Source: M269 sp964640795 (GTDB lineage Bacteria; Pseudomonadota; Gammaproteobacteria; Enterobacterales; Alteromonadaceae). From it: a DNA stretch of 64,000 nt. The stretch spans positions 217,999 to 281,998 of the forward strand of contig CAZXIN010000002.1 in NCBI GenBank assembly GCA_964640795.1. The letters are read 5' to 3'. Shown one piece after another: positions 45,351 to 54,222 of the stretch (positions within the stretch are counted from its first letter, which is position 1; the number at the start of each line of letters is the position of its first letter). The notes beneath the pieces were generated by a model. The model did not search any database and was not told the origin of the DNA. It saw only the letters and a program-made list of their open reading frames with translations. Made by a program: the position numbers and the translations under genes.

Positions 45351-46321
45351 ATAAACAAGTTGAGCTAAAACGTAGACGCATTATTGAATTGCTTTCATCA
45401 GGAGAGTTTTATTCTGGTGAAGCCATAGGCCAGCATTTAGGTATATCGCGCGCCGCGGTTTCTAAACACATCAGAAGCTTGAATGAATTAGGTTTAGACA
45501 TATTCAGCGTTACTGGCAGGGGGTATAAGTTAGCCAACGATCTACAGCTTCTCTCGCCTGATGCTATTGAGCAACATCTGTCTAAGACAAACACTCATCG
45601 TATTGAAGTACTTAACATTGTAACTTCCACTAATGATTTCATTAAGCAGAATATCGGACAATTGAAGAGTGGTGATATTTGTGTAGCGGAAGCACAAACC
45701 AATGGACGTGGTCGCCAGGGACGAAGGTGGGTATCTCCTTTTGGATGTAACTTGTATTACTCAATGTATTGGCAGTTTGAACAAGGCTACAAAGTTTTAT
45801 CGGGCTTAAGTTTGTTAATCGGAATTGCGTTATGCCAAAGCTTAGAAAAGCTAGGTATTGACGGATTAAAGCTGAAATGGCCCAACGACATATACTGTGA
45901 CGATAGGAAGCTCGCGGGTGTGCTCGTAGAGCTAGAAGGACAAATGGATGCCACCTGTGATTGTATTATTGGCATCGGCTTGAATATCGCTATGCCTAAT
46001 AATATTGAGGGTATAGACCAGCCTTGGATCGATCTTAAGGCTATTGCTGGCAATGATATAGATAAAAACAAGCTAGTCGGCACCTTAACCGAAACCTTGT
46101 CGACGGTTATCCCACTGTTTGAACAGAGCGGTTTGTCTTCCTTCTTGAACTATTGGGCTGAGAGAGACCTCTTTATTAATCAGCAAGTAGATTTGATGAT
46201 GGGGCGTAAACAAATTTCAGGTTATAGCAGGGGAATAGGTGAAAACGGTGAGCTTTTGATTGAACATGATGGCCAGCTTAACGCTTATCACGGAGGAGAA
46301 ATAAGTGTCAGGAGATGGTGA
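45347..46321 (+). CDS. birA: Bifunctional biotin ligase and biotin operon repressor
   Basis: Makes biotinyl-AMP, biotinylates carboxyl carrier proteins and represses biotin genes. Residues 1-60 hold a winged helix (GEAIGQHLGISRAAVSKHIR). The ligase core shows TNGRGRQGRRWVSP, where the GRGRxG loop binds biotinyl-AMP, and LKWPNDIYCDDRKLAGVLVE. Length of 324 with the DNA-binding domain indicates a true repressor. It overlaps murB by four bases and coaX by 17. Confidence 0.96.
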   Translation: MNKQVELKRRRIIELLSSGEFYSGEAIGQHLGISRAAVSKHIRSLNELGLDIFSVTGRGYKLANDLQLLSPDAIEQHLSKTNTHRIEVLNIVTSTNDFIKQNIGQLKSGDICVAEAQTNGRGRQGRRWVSPFGCNLYYSMYWQFEQGYKVLSGLSLLIGIALCQSLEKLGIDGLKLKWPNDIYCDDRKLAGVLVELEGQMDATCDCIIGIGLNIAMPNNIEGIDQPWIDLKAIAGNDIDKNKLVGTLTETLSTVIPLFEQSGLSSFLNYWAERDLFINQQVDLMMGRKQISGYSRGIGENGELLIEHDGQLNAYHGGEISVRRW

Positions 46322-47027
46322 GTACTTACTATTAGATATAGGTAATAGCCGCGCTAAATACGCAACATATGCAGAACAAAAGTTATCTCAAGTAGAAGTC
46401 ATTGAAGGCCATACTGATTTAAGACACCTGATGAGAGGGAAGAGCAACCTTGTTATTTCTGCTGTAAAACGAAGCGAACTGCTTGATCGTATCGTGATGG
46501 AAGCAGAACACGCTGGAGTAGGCGTATACGAAGTGAAGACAGAGCCATATGCTTTTGGCTTAAAATGCGCCTATGAAAATTGTTCTAAGTTAGGTGTTGA
46601 TAGATGGTTATCGATGTTGGCATTGCATTCAGGAAGCGAAAAGCCATTTGCAGTAATGGATTTGGGTACAGCGTCTACTTGTGACTTTGTTGTTGGTGAT
46701 CAACATCTCGGCGGTTGGATTGCGCCAGGGTACGATTTGATGCGTTCATCTCTTGTCTCTAATACGTTTCAGGTAACGGCAGATCAAGAATATCCAAACG
46801 CCTTAGCATTGGGAAATACAACAGAGTCCTGTGTTAACCAAGGCTGTCTGGCTTATATCCAAGGCATGGTAAGCTCGGCAGAGCGAAAATTAGCAGAGAT
46901 CAGTGACGACTATCACTTGTACATCGACGGAGGCTCCCACGGGTTGCTTGAGAAGCTTGTTGATACCCACATCACTATTGCCAAAGATCTCGTTTTTAAA
47001 GGATTAATACGTTATGCACATAAATGA
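46305..47027 (+). CDS. coaX: Type III pantothenate kinase
   Basis: Phosphorylates pantothenate as the first step of CoA synthesis. The ASKHA-fold motifs are LLLDIGNSRAKYA (phosphate 1), CSKLGVDRWLSMLA, VMDLGTASTCDFV (phosphate 2) and GGWIAPGYDLM. The GTG start at 46305 has an ideal GGAGGAG seven bases upstream and overlaps birA by 17 bases. Many gammaproteobacteria carry type I coaA at this site; here it is coaX. It uses the pantothenate made by the panB, panC and panP products encoded earlier in the window. Confidence 0.95.
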   Translation: MSGDGEYLLLDIGNSRAKYATYAEQKLSQVEVIEGHTDLRHLMRGKSNLVISAVKRSELLDRIVMEAEHAGVGVYEVKTEPYAFGLKCAYENCSKLGVDRWLSMLALHSGSEKPFAVMDLGTASTCDFVVGDQHLGGWIAPGYDLMRSSLVSNTFQVTADQEYPNALALGNTTESCVNQGCLAYIQGMVSSAERKLAEISDDYHLYIDGGSHGLLEKLVDTHITIAKDLVFKGLIRYAHK

Positions 47028-47097
47028 ACGATAAATTTCAATTTTCTATTGCTAAGGCAATTCGTATCAACTAGAATGCGCACCGATTTGATGCAGT

Positions 47098-47173
<76 letters not shown>

Positions 47174-47188
47174 TCAATCCCTAACTCT

Positions 47189-47222
47189 AAAGCTGCTATC
47201 TGAAAAGATTTGCGGCTTTTTT
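47189..47222 (+). terminator. Intrinsic terminator after tRNA-Thr
   Basis: An 8-base-pair stem with one G-U pair (AAAGCTGC, 47189-47196; GCGGCTTT, 47212-47219) and a T-tract through 47222, 16 bases after the tRNA. A closely similar sequence recurs at 50383-50414. Confidence 0.85.
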
Positions 47223-47495
47223 GTTGCCTATAGTAAAGTAAGAAAGTTCTTTTTTTCGATTTTTCATTTTAGTTAAACTCTCTTGCTTTTGGTGTTATTA
47301 ACTTCGTCCCTTATTGTTCCAGTTTTATTTTCCTAAAAACTATATGAAATTCATATATAAGTTGTGTTCTTGAAGCGTCTTTGGAGCATATAACTCTGTG
47401 AAAGCAATGAGATGAACATTAGCAAGAATCGGGTCGATGCCTTTATGCACTGTAGATAGTATTTACAATCCAATCCGCAGTATAAGTGAACTAAA

Positions 47496-48230
47496 ATGCA
47501 TAAAACAATTGAGCCCGCTATTCTATATTTCGGTACACCTGTTGTACTGATATCAACGGTTAATGTCGACGGCTCTATCAATGTAGCACCCATGTCATCT
47601 ATTTGGTGGCTAGGGTATAGCGCAATGATAGGCCTTGACGCATCTTCACAAACTGCAGAAAACCTCTTACGGACTAGGGAGTGTGTTTTAAACATGGCAT
47701 CGGCTGAAAATGTTGATGCTGTTGATCGTCTTGCAAAAACAACTGGAAGAAAAAAAGTTCCATTGCATAAAAAGGCAATTGGATATCGATATGAAGCGGA
47801 TAAGTTAAATGTGTCAGGCTTTACCACTGAGGCATCAATGTCCGTTTTAGCGCCTAGATTAAAAGAATGTCCAGTTCAATTAGAAGCAAAGTTAGCAAAG
47901 GTTGTGGAATTTGGTCGCGACAACGTTAAAACGGCCATTCCTATGGGAGCATTTGAACTTAATATAGAAAAAGTACATGTTGATGAAAGCTTATTAATTG
48001 AACCAAATAGGCCTTATGTTGACCCAGATAAATGGCATCCATTGATAATGAGTTTTAGAAAATTCTACTCTACTGGTGATTACATACATGAGTCCAGATT
48101 AGGGCAGGGCAGTGAATCTCAATATGCTCCCTGGAAGAAAATTGGTTTTAAGAAAAAAGTTTTAAATTGGCTGTTAGCCAGAAATACTCATCGTTACAAA
48201 CAAAGCCTTCGAGAGCATAGTGACAATTAG
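47496..48230 (+). CDS. Flavin reductase-like protein
   Basis: A 244-residue protein of the flavin reductase (FMN-binding split barrel) family. Its N-terminal part holds ILYFGTPVVLISTVNVDGS, NVAPMSSIWWLGYSAMIGL and ENLLRTRECVLNMAS, which form the flavin-binding core. About 70 residues after the core (from PNRPYVDPDKWHPL) form a basic C-terminal extension not needed for the fold. It may be an FMN-dependent reductase or binding protein. It stands alone after the tRNA gene; the 273 bases between the tRNA terminator and this gene show only a short palindrome at 47341-47357. Confidence 0.82.
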   Translation: MHKTIEPAILYFGTPVVLISTVNVDGSINVAPMSSIWWLGYSAMIGLDASSQTAENLLRTRECVLNMASAENVDAVDRLAKTTGRKKVPLHKKAIGYRYEADKLNVSGFTTEASMSVLAPRLKECPVQLEAKLAKVVEFGRDNVKTAIPMGAFELNIEKVHVDESLLIEPNRPYVDPDKWHPLIMSFRKFYSTGDYIHESRLGQGSESQYAPWKKIGFKKKVLNWLLARNTHRYKQSLREHSDN

Positions 48231-48469
48231 AGTCAGATGATAAGCACATTCATCCTCTATTGTTGTGGTGCAAAGTGTGAAGTCGACCTTAGGCCTCATT
48301 GACAGATACAACGAATACATAGTTTTTGTGAGCTATCTGTTCTCCTGCTCGACATTTGAGCTAAGCACGTCTTATATTTTAAGCCTATGATTCTTGTCGA
48401 GCATCCCGCCTTTTGACTTGATTCCCTTACAAACGACTTAGTTAGTAATGCCACTTTGCCGTATCGTTT

Positions 48470-49183
48470 TTAACTGACTGCATCGTGAAATATAATGCCT
48501 ATGGTATGTCTAGTGCCCCTATGCACTTCGCTGACGCCGTGGCGCATGTTTGCGCGCGCATAGCCTCTCGCGCTTTTTATTGGTCGGAAGTTAGTCGTAA
48601 ATATCACCATGCTCCCTTGCTGCGGCTTCAATACTATCGCTTTAGATTGCGCTCTAGGTATTTGTTGTGTGATTACAAACTCACCGCCGGAATAATTTTT
48701 CTCTGGTTCGCTAAGAAAAATAGCAACCTGAAGTGGAAAATATATATCGCCGTACAAATCCTGATGCAAGGTGTTAAAGCCTCCTTTTCCATACTTTAAT
48801 ATGAGAGGTGTAGGTTTCAGCTGTTGGTTTTGATGACATTCGGCTTGAAGCCCGTTCAAGGTAGAAGGGAAATGCTTGTCTATATTGAGTTGTTTCATCC
48901 AGAGGTTAGCAACAGGGGTTAAGTGCGGATAAATATGCTCCCTCAGTGTCTGGATAATGTCAGGTAGAGGGTAATCGTAGTATTTGTATTCTCCTAAGCC
49001 AAAACGATAACGTTCCATCACTACTGTCTTACGGTAACCATGGGGATTGTTGTAGCCATCAATAAATTGCTGGCATTGGGAGGAGGTGAGAAAAGTAGGC
49101 ACCTCTGCATAACCTCTACAATGGAGATCACTGGTAACTTTCTGCCAGTTTATTTGGTTTATCCTTTCGATAACATCGCGCAC
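48470..49183 (-). CDS. 2-oxoglutarate/Fe(II) oxygenase, Oxygenase-NA-like
   Basis: A 237-residue dioxygenase of the COG3826 kind. The iron-binding set is visible: H140-Q-D142 in FNTLHQDLYGD and the distal His near 215 in NMRHGVSEVHRGTRHTIGI, with nearby Arg for 2-oxoglutarate. The frame runs 25 codons further into the ada gene; a GTG at 49183 with AGG seven bases upstream, leaving a 4-base gap after the ada stop, is the likely start. It is the second gene of an operon with Ada/Ogt, which fits the suggested (unproven) role of the family in oxidative repair of methylated DNA. The 239 bases between it and the flavin reductase gene hold nothing I recognise. Confidence 0.75.
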   Translation of the reverse strand: MRDVIERINQINWQKVTSDLHCRGYAEVPTFLTSSQCQQFIDGYNNPHGYRKTVVMERYRFGLGEYKYYDYPLPDIIQTLREHIYPHLTPVANLWMKQLNIDKHFPSTLNGLQAECHQNQQLKPTPLILKYGKGGFNTLHQDLYGDIYFPLQVAIFLSEPEKNYSGGEFVITQQIPRAQSKAIVLKPQQGSMVIFTTNFRPIKSARGYARANMRHGVSEVHRGTRHTIGIIFHDAVS

Positions 49184-49187
49184 AGCT

Positions 49188-50030
49188 TTACCTTTGTGAT
49201 TCTGACGCTTCCCAGCCAATAATGGCTGACTTTCGGGTATTTCCCCACATGTAACCACCGATCTTTCCGCTTGCTTGGATTACTCTATGACAAGGGATAA
49301 TGAATGCTACGGGGTTGTTTCCTATGGCGGTTCCGACGGCTCTTGATGCTTTAGGTCTATTAATCTTCTGCGCGACATCACCGTATGTTCTCAATCCTCC
49401 CATCGGAATGCTGAGCAACGCTTCCCATACTTTTAGCTGAAATTCTGTGCCTTTTAGGTGTAATTTGATTTGTTCGAGCTGTTGCCAATCATTTTCAAAA
49501 ATAAACAAAGCCTCTTGCTGAAATTTATCAGTGACCTGATGGTATTGCGCATTGGGAAAGTGTGCTTTCAGTTCAGATAAGGCTATATGTTCATCTTCTC
49601 CAAAGGACATGTGGCAAACGCCCTTTGCTGTCGATGCAACAATGATTTTACCGAAAGGGCTTTCGGCAAAGCAATAATTGATAGAGAGCGCCTCACCGCC
49701 GTTCTTAAATTCACCGGGCGTCATGCCTTCAATATTGATGAATAAGTCATGTAAGCGACTAGTGCCTGATAACCCTGTTTCATAGGCGGTATCTAATAAT
49801 GTTGAGTGTTCCTTTTTCAGCAATTGCTTAGCGTAGCCAACACTTAAATACTGCATAAACTTTTTCGGACTGACTCCAGCCCACTCCGTAAATAAACGCT
49901 GAAAATGAAAGGAGCTGATGCCGATTGCGTTGGAAATTTTATCCAACGATGGCTGATCTCTAAAATTCTCATTTAGGTAATCAATCGCCTGTGCGATGCG
50001 ATAGTAATTGGTATTTTTTTGAACAGCCAT
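49188..50030 (-). CDS. Ada-like AraC regulator fused to O6-methylguanine-DNA methyltransferase
   Basis: A 280-residue protein with an AraC helix-turn-helix domain (about 8-105, KISNAIGISSFHFQRLFTEW) joined to an Ogt-type methyltransferase (about 115-275). The suicidal acceptor Cys247 is in FIIPCHRVI, preceded by VGTAIGNNPVAF. The N-terminal zinc domain of E. coli Ada, whose cysteine senses methyl phosphotriesters, is absent. Either Cys247 methylation is the signal or the gene is not self-inducing in the classic way. A perfect palindrome lies upstream. The partner gene encodes an oxygenase. Confidence 0.9.
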   Translation of the reverse strand: MAVQKNTNYYRIAQAIDYLNENFRDQPSLDKISNAIGISSFHFQRLFTEWAGVSPKKFMQYLSVGYAKQLLKKEHSTLLDTAYETGLSGTSRLHDLFINIEGMTPGEFKNGGEALSINYCFAESPFGKIIVASTAKGVCHMSFGEDEHIALSELKAHFPNAQYHQVTDKFQQEALFIFENDWQQLEQIKLHLKGTEFQLKVWEALLSIPMGGLRTYGDVAQKINRPKASRAVGTAIGNNPVAFIIPCHRVIQASGKIGGYMWGNTRKSAIIGWEASESQR

Positions 50031-50082
50031 GACATGTTTCTCCTAAGCTTTGTGAATTGAGACAATGCCATTATGCTAATTT

Positions 50083-50108
50083 GTCCATCAATGTGTATAT
50101 TGATGGAC
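50083..50108. promoter_or_regulatory. Perfect palindrome upstream of the ada operon
   Basis: GTCCATCAAT (50083-50092) and ATTGATGGAC (50099-50108) form a perfect 10-base inverted repeat with a six-base spacer, 53-78 bases before the ada start. It is not followed by a T-tract on either strand. It is a good candidate operator for the Ada-like AraC regulator or another repressor. Confidence 0.55.
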
Positions 50109-50382
50109 TATAGGGCGCAACAAGTTTTTAGGCGACCCGAATCTTGCTAAATAGTTATTTAGATAGGAAGAATGTTAACAACACACATGCCATCAAAGCT
50201 TATCCAATATTCGCTGTCAAAATACAGAACACAGGTTGATAGAATGGTACAGGCATGTCTATGCGATACGGCATGCAAACATGCATTTAGTAATACTAAT
50301 ATCTTCTCTCATTCATTATGGGAATCGAGGATAGGAAAACTCGCGCTTTGTATGATGCGGAGCCTTATTAACCTTACAACCT

Positions 50383-50414
50383 AAAGCTGCTATCCGAAAG
50401 GACGTGGCTTTTTT
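50383..50414 (+). terminator. Orphan intrinsic terminator resembling the tRNA-Thr terminator
   Basis: AAAGCTGC (50383-50390) pairs with GTGGCTTT (50404-50411, two G-U pairs); the inner part folds as TCC-GAAA-GGA, and the T-tract reaches 50414. CTAAAGCTGCTATC is identical to the sequence after tRNA-Thr. No gene on the + strand precedes it. Confidence 0.7.
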
Positions 50415-50503
50415 GTCGCTCGAAATAAAACTCTTTTAACCTTTTATCGAATACACTCACTCAGAACCTTTTATCCGAGTGAGTTTATTCATGTTATTTA
50501 TCG

Positions 50504-51235
50504 CTACTTATTGATGACAGATTCAATCCATGGGTAATGAGTTGATACACGACTATAGCGCTCTTCAACACCATAGTGTGCTTCTTTGAATTCGTTGACG
50601 ACTTGATAAGAACTGACGCCTGCTACATAAAGTTGCGAATCGATGGTAATAAAAGCCGGGCCACCGCTATCCCCTGGGCCACTAATGCCTTCCAGAGGAG
50701 TTGCCTTATTAGGAAAGTCGAACTGAAATTTAATGACTTGTTCCGACACTCCAACTATGGTGTTTGTCGCCCCGCGCTGTTTATGATTGCGCTTAGTAAT
50801 ACCTTTAATTCCATTTCCAAAGTAACCACTACCTGTAAAAACAACAGGTTTCCCTTTCTCATTTTTAAGGGTATACAATTTAGCTGGTGACCCTTTCAAC
50901 ACAGGCTTTTTTAACTGAATCAAAGCAATATCATTGACCTTGTCATTTGCTATATCAAATTGGGGGTGTACGACGAGTGATTCAATTGGGTATTCATCAC
51001 CTAAATGTGTCGCTTTCGTTAAGCTCTTTTCTCTTCCGGCTACACAGTGAGCCGCAGTGAGCAACCATTTAGGAGTAATGAGAGTGCTTGCGCAACCTCT
51101 ACCTCTAATATAAGCGACAGATGCCGAGTATCGTTCTCCGAGTTTTCGATATTCTTTGTCGTCAACATCGTGACGAATGATAATAGCTTTCGCGCTATAC
51201 GTAATGAATAAAACAATGATGATGAGGTACTTCAA
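50504..51235 (-). CDS. Secreted S1-family serine protease
   Basis: A 243-residue trypsin-fold protease with a signal peptide (YLIIIVLFITYSAKA). The triad is visible: His in LLTAAHC, Asp in NDIALIQL and Ser in GPGDSGGPAF. The residue six before the catalytic serine, which in trypsin is Asp189, is Ile here (GISGPGDSGG), so trypsin-like Arg/Lys specificity is unlikely. One disulfide (GCASTL with AAHC) is conserved. The short segment IIIRHDVDD at the mature N-terminus could be the activation site. It is monocistronic. Confidence 0.9.
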   Translation of the reverse strand: MKYLIIIVLFITYSAKAIIIRHDVDDKEYRKLGERYSASVAYIRGRGCASTLITPKWLLTAAHCVAGREKSLTKATHLGDEYPIESLVVHPQFDIANDKVNDIALIQLKKPVLKGSPAKLYTLKNEKGKPVVFTGSGYFGNGIKGITKRNHKQRGATNTIVGVSEQVIKFQFDFPNKATPLEGISGPGDSGGPAFITIDSQLYVAGVSSYQVVNEFKEAHYGVEERYSRVSTHYPWIESVINK

Positions 51236-51731
51236 TTGTCTTCTCCTAAATTAACTGTCTGGTGGTGATGCATAAATAAGGGAGGCAGAGTGAATAACCT
51301 ACACCGAATACGACTAACTAACGCGCCCCTCACATTTTACTAGCGAGTAACGTGCCAAGACGACTTTTACGATGGATTGGAGTTATCGGCATGTTAAACC
51401 TCAAAACTGACCGAAACTGTTAATAGCAAAGAGCTGTAGCCGTATTTGAAATAGCCTAGGCGATGTTAATAGTGACTAAGGTTTGCTTCTCGTGTGAGGT
51501 TTCAAGCCTAATAGCAACGTGGTTCTTTGAAATATTTGACCGATGCTGCGTTTGATGAGTCCGTTATCGGACCCTCATAATCCGATAACGGACTCTTGTG
51601 ATTTTTCATGGTATTGCATTGCCATGAGTAAAGTAATAAAAGCATCACGCTCTAAGTTACAATGCTTTGTTCGCCTTAGTAAGCCGCTTATTGTTACAAT
51701 GCAGTTACATTGGAATTTCCCCAGTATATAA
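51236..51731. other. 496-base gap with a strong orphan hairpin
   Basis: This is the divergent region between the S1 protease gene and the AraC regulator gene. No coding frame is convincing. The striking element is the 14-base-pair hairpin at 51557-51595, annotated separately. Confidence 0.5.
51557..51595 (+). promoter_or_regulatory. Perfect 14-base inverted repeat, possible sRNA terminator or operator
   Basis: GAGTCCGTTATCGG (51557-51570) and CCGATAACGGACTC (51582-51595) match exactly around an 11-base loop. TTGTGATTTTT follows on the + strand, so it could end a small RNA, since no + strand gene precedes it. It lies 136 bases before the AraC regulator gene and could instead be its operator. 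Confidence 0.55.
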
Positions 51732-52799
51732 ATGGATAGCAACATCGTCATATCAAAAATTCAGTTGATAGATATCTTTTTGCGATTTGTTGCTGTTGGC
51801 ATATTGTTTATGCAGTTTGCTCTTGTCTTTCGTATTAAACAGAAAGAAAACAAGCTTACTCAGGTATTTCTGGCGATATGTTTGATTGCTTATATCCTGC
51901 TGACTGCACCTATTGAAAATGTTCATTATGGCTGGCTGCGTCCTCCCTTTCTTTTGCTAACAGATTGCACGACCTATGCACTGCTTGCTGTTTACTGGCG
52001 GAACGTGCGAGGTGTTTCGCTCTTTAGTTCCATTTCTGCATGGGTGAAAACTGCTGTGGGATTGTGGTTTGTATGGTTAGGTTACTTTTTCTTGATAGAA
52101 GAAGGTATTGGGCCTTTTCATCGTATTCATCACGGTATTGGTTTGCTGGTGTTGCTCTTCGTCTTGGTCGATGCCATTCGAGGGTTTAACGATGATCTGG
52201 TCGAAAGTCGGCGTGATACACGTAAGCTGACCATTATACTCATTAGTTTATACATGACGGTGTTAACACTCGTTGAACTGTTCATTCAACCGTTGAAAGA
52301 CCAATGGTTGTTTAGTTTGTTAAACGCATTGATGATGTTGGCCTTTGCTTCAATATTTGTCTGGAGAAACCTAAACCGAGCGCTGAGTGTTGGAGAGGTT
52401 AATGACCTAGAAACAGAGACCAGCGTTCAAACGCAAGAAGCTTTTACTTCTCCTCTCATAGTCAGGTTGTCGGAAATAATGGCTGAGGGTTTTTATACTC
52501 AAAATGCGCTAACGATATCTAAGCTAGCCAAAGAAATTGAAATACCAGAGCATAAGCTTCGATTAATCATCAATAAAGAACTTGGTTTTGACAACTTCTC
52601 TCAGTATTTGAATAGTTATCGTATTCCTGCAATCGCAATGAGGTTGAAGAACCCTGAAGATAAAGATCTCCCGATACTGACGTTGGCGTTAGAAGCTGGT
52701 TACAACTCCATTGCTCCTTTCAATAGGGCTTTTAAAGACCTCAAAGGCGTTACACCAAGCGAGTATAGGCGTAGTTATTTGTCGAGTTTTCAAAAATGA
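51732..52799 (+). CDS. Membrane-anchored AraC-family regulator
   Basis: A 355-residue protein with about six or seven hydrophobic segments (residues 8-215) followed by an AraC DNA-binding domain (about 250-350: ISKLAKEIEIPEHKLRLIIN, then LEAGYNSIAPFNRAFKDLKG). Such proteins bind DNA from the inner membrane and sense an envelope or small-molecule signal. There is no clear ribosome-binding site. The serine-hydrolase lipoprotein gene starts 87 bases downstream on the same strand and is the likely target or partner. The AraC-family match is firm; the ligand is unknown. Confidence 0.9.
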   Translation: MDSNIVISKIQLIDIFLRFVAVGILFMQFALVFRIKQKENKLTQVFLAICLIAYILLTAPIENVHYGWLRPPFLLLTDCTTYALLAVYWRNVRGVSLFSSISAWVKTAVGLWFVWLGYFFLIEEGIGPFHRIHHGIGLLVLLFVLVDAIRGFNDDLVESRRDTRKLTIILISLYMTVLTLVELFIQPLKDQWLFSLLNALMMLAFASIFVWRNLNRALSVGEVNDLETETSVQTQEAFTSPLIVRLSEIMAEGFYTQNALTISKLAKEIEIPEHKLRLIINKELGFDNFSQYLNSYRIPAIAMRLKNPEDKDLPILTLALEAGYNSIAPFNRAFKDLKGVTPSEYRRSYLSSFQK

Positions 52800-52886
52800 T
52801 CAGCTTTTTTCAGATTCGATAAGAAAGATAAAGTCCTTATCAATATAGTTTCAGCGCATTAATAAAAGCGTTTTTTGGAGCTATAT

Positions 52887-54161
52887 ATGAAAGTCGTTTG
52901 GGTTGTTTTTTTTGTTGTTTTGCTGTCCAGTTGCAGCACTTTATCGCCGGTTTATCAGTTCTTTGCACATAAACATTCGGTGCCAATGATTGGTGCCGAC
53001 TATGTCGATATTCCTGAAGTAAGTCCATCGTCGAGCGATATTCATGATGACCGCTTTCATAACGCCATCGATAAAGCTTCGGCTCTATTAGAGGAAAGCC
53101 GAAAAGCAATATCTAGCCCAGGGATATCTGCGGCTGTTGCTGTAGATGGTAAGTTGGTATGGTCTGGTACGTCGGGTTGGGCGGATATCAGCGCGAATAA
53201 ACCGTTGACTACTTCATCGCAGTTTCGTATCGGGAGCACTTCAAAAGCGCTGAATGCTGTGCTTTTGGCACGTATGGTTGACGCAAATAATATTTCGTTA
53301 GATGTTCCTCTTTCAGCTTTCGACGTTGGGCGGTTGAATGATGATTGGCAACAAATAACGCCTAGGCAACTTGCATCACACATGGCTGGCATTCCACATT
53401 ACGATAAAAACACTGATTGGGTGGGGTTGTATCATTCGATGGCGTTGAAAAAGCGCTATACCAATGTTTTGGATGCTGTTTCCCTGTTTGATTCCAGTAG
53501 AATTTTATCCCCGCCGGGGGAGATGTTTAGCTATTCCAGTTTAGGTACTGTATTGCTCAGTGCTGTTATGCAAGAAGCCGCAAACGAACCTTATTTACAC
53601 ATTATGGAGAAACAGGTGTTATCGCCACTCAAGTTAACACATACCATGATGGAGCCTTTACCCGCAGAACATAAAACAAAATCCCCATCAATATCTCAGT
53701 TCTACTGGCACCCTAAAAAAGGAGGTAACAGGGTTGCCGTTTGGAGAGAGGTCGATTTAAGTCATCGACTCGCTGGAGGTGGTTTCATATCCACTTCCAC
53801 CGATTTGGTAAAGCTTGGAATTGGATTCATGGCACCTAATTTCGTCAGTACAGCTGTACGCGATGAATTTTGGACACCTCAAAAATTGAATAATGGTGAA
53901 GTGAATGAGCAACATTACGCTATCGGCTGGCGTGTGCGTGAGTCCGACTTTGGTGGAGGGCTTGGTAAGCTGTTTTATGTCACTCACGGTGGAGTGTCTC
54001 GTGGTGCCTTAAGCTCGTTGATGGTCATTCCTGAGTATAATATGGCCATAGCCGTGAATATTAACTCAAAAGCAGAATATGCTCGAACGTTCGGTAAAGT
54101 AGCTTTCGATCTTGCTCGAATATTCCTAGAGCAGAGAAATGAGCTATTGAATAAACAGTGA
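52887..54161 (+). CDS. Serine hydrolase lipoprotein, beta-lactamase class C/esterase family
   Basis: A 424-residue lipoprotein of the Beta-lactamase (PF00144-like) family. The lipobox is VLLSSC (Cys16). The catalytic SxxK is S117-T-S-K120 in FRIGSTSKALN; YSS in MFSYSSLGTVLL matches the YxN position, and HGG in YVTHGGVSRG matches the third motif. Members act as esterases, D-aminopeptidases or penicillin-binding enzymes. GGAG six bases before the ATG at 52887 supports this start over one four codons earlier. It follows the membrane AraC gene. Confidence 0.88.
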   Translation: MKVVWVVFFVVLLSSCSTLSPVYQFFAHKHSVPMIGADYVDIPEVSPSSSDIHDDRFHNAIDKASALLEESRKAISSPGISAAVAVDGKLVWSGTSGWADISANKPLTTSSQFRIGSTSKALNAVLLARMVDANNISLDVPLSAFDVGRLNDDWQQITPRQLASHMAGIPHYDKNTDWVGLYHSMALKKRYTNVLDAVSLFDSSRILSPPGEMFSYSSLGTVLLSAVMQEAANEPYLHIMEKQVLSPLKLTHTMMEPLPAEHKTKSPSISQFYWHPKKGGNRVAVWREVDLSHRLAGGGFISTSTDLVKLGIGFMAPNFVSTAVRDEFWTPQKLNNGEVNEQHYAIGWRVRESDFGGGLGKLFYVTHGGVSRGALSSLMVIPEYNMAIAVNINSKAEYARTFGKVAFDLARIFLEQRNELLNKQ

Positions 54162-54222
54162 TTGTTTTGCTGGTTTGCAAATGACCGTTGGGGCGACCTG
54201 AAATAAGCTTATTTATTGTTAC

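Larger units (their letters stand above)
50031..50503. other. 473-base gap: ada control region and orphan terminator
   Basis: It contains the palindrome at 50083-50108 and the terminator-like hairpin at 50383-50414, both annotated separately. Between them (about 50120-50380) no gene is convincing; a 70-codon frame at 50172-50384 has no family features. The + strand stretch ending in the terminator could be a small RNA or the remains of a lost gene. Confidence 0.5.

Noticed and set aside
47341..47357. TATATGA-AAT-TCATATA palindrome upstream of the flavin reductase gene
   Set aside because: Short and AT-rich; likely by chance and too far from the start to call an operator.
50172..50384. 70-codon frame in the gap upstream of ada
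   Set aside because: No ribosome-binding site, composition unlike real genes here, and it ends inside the orphan terminator.
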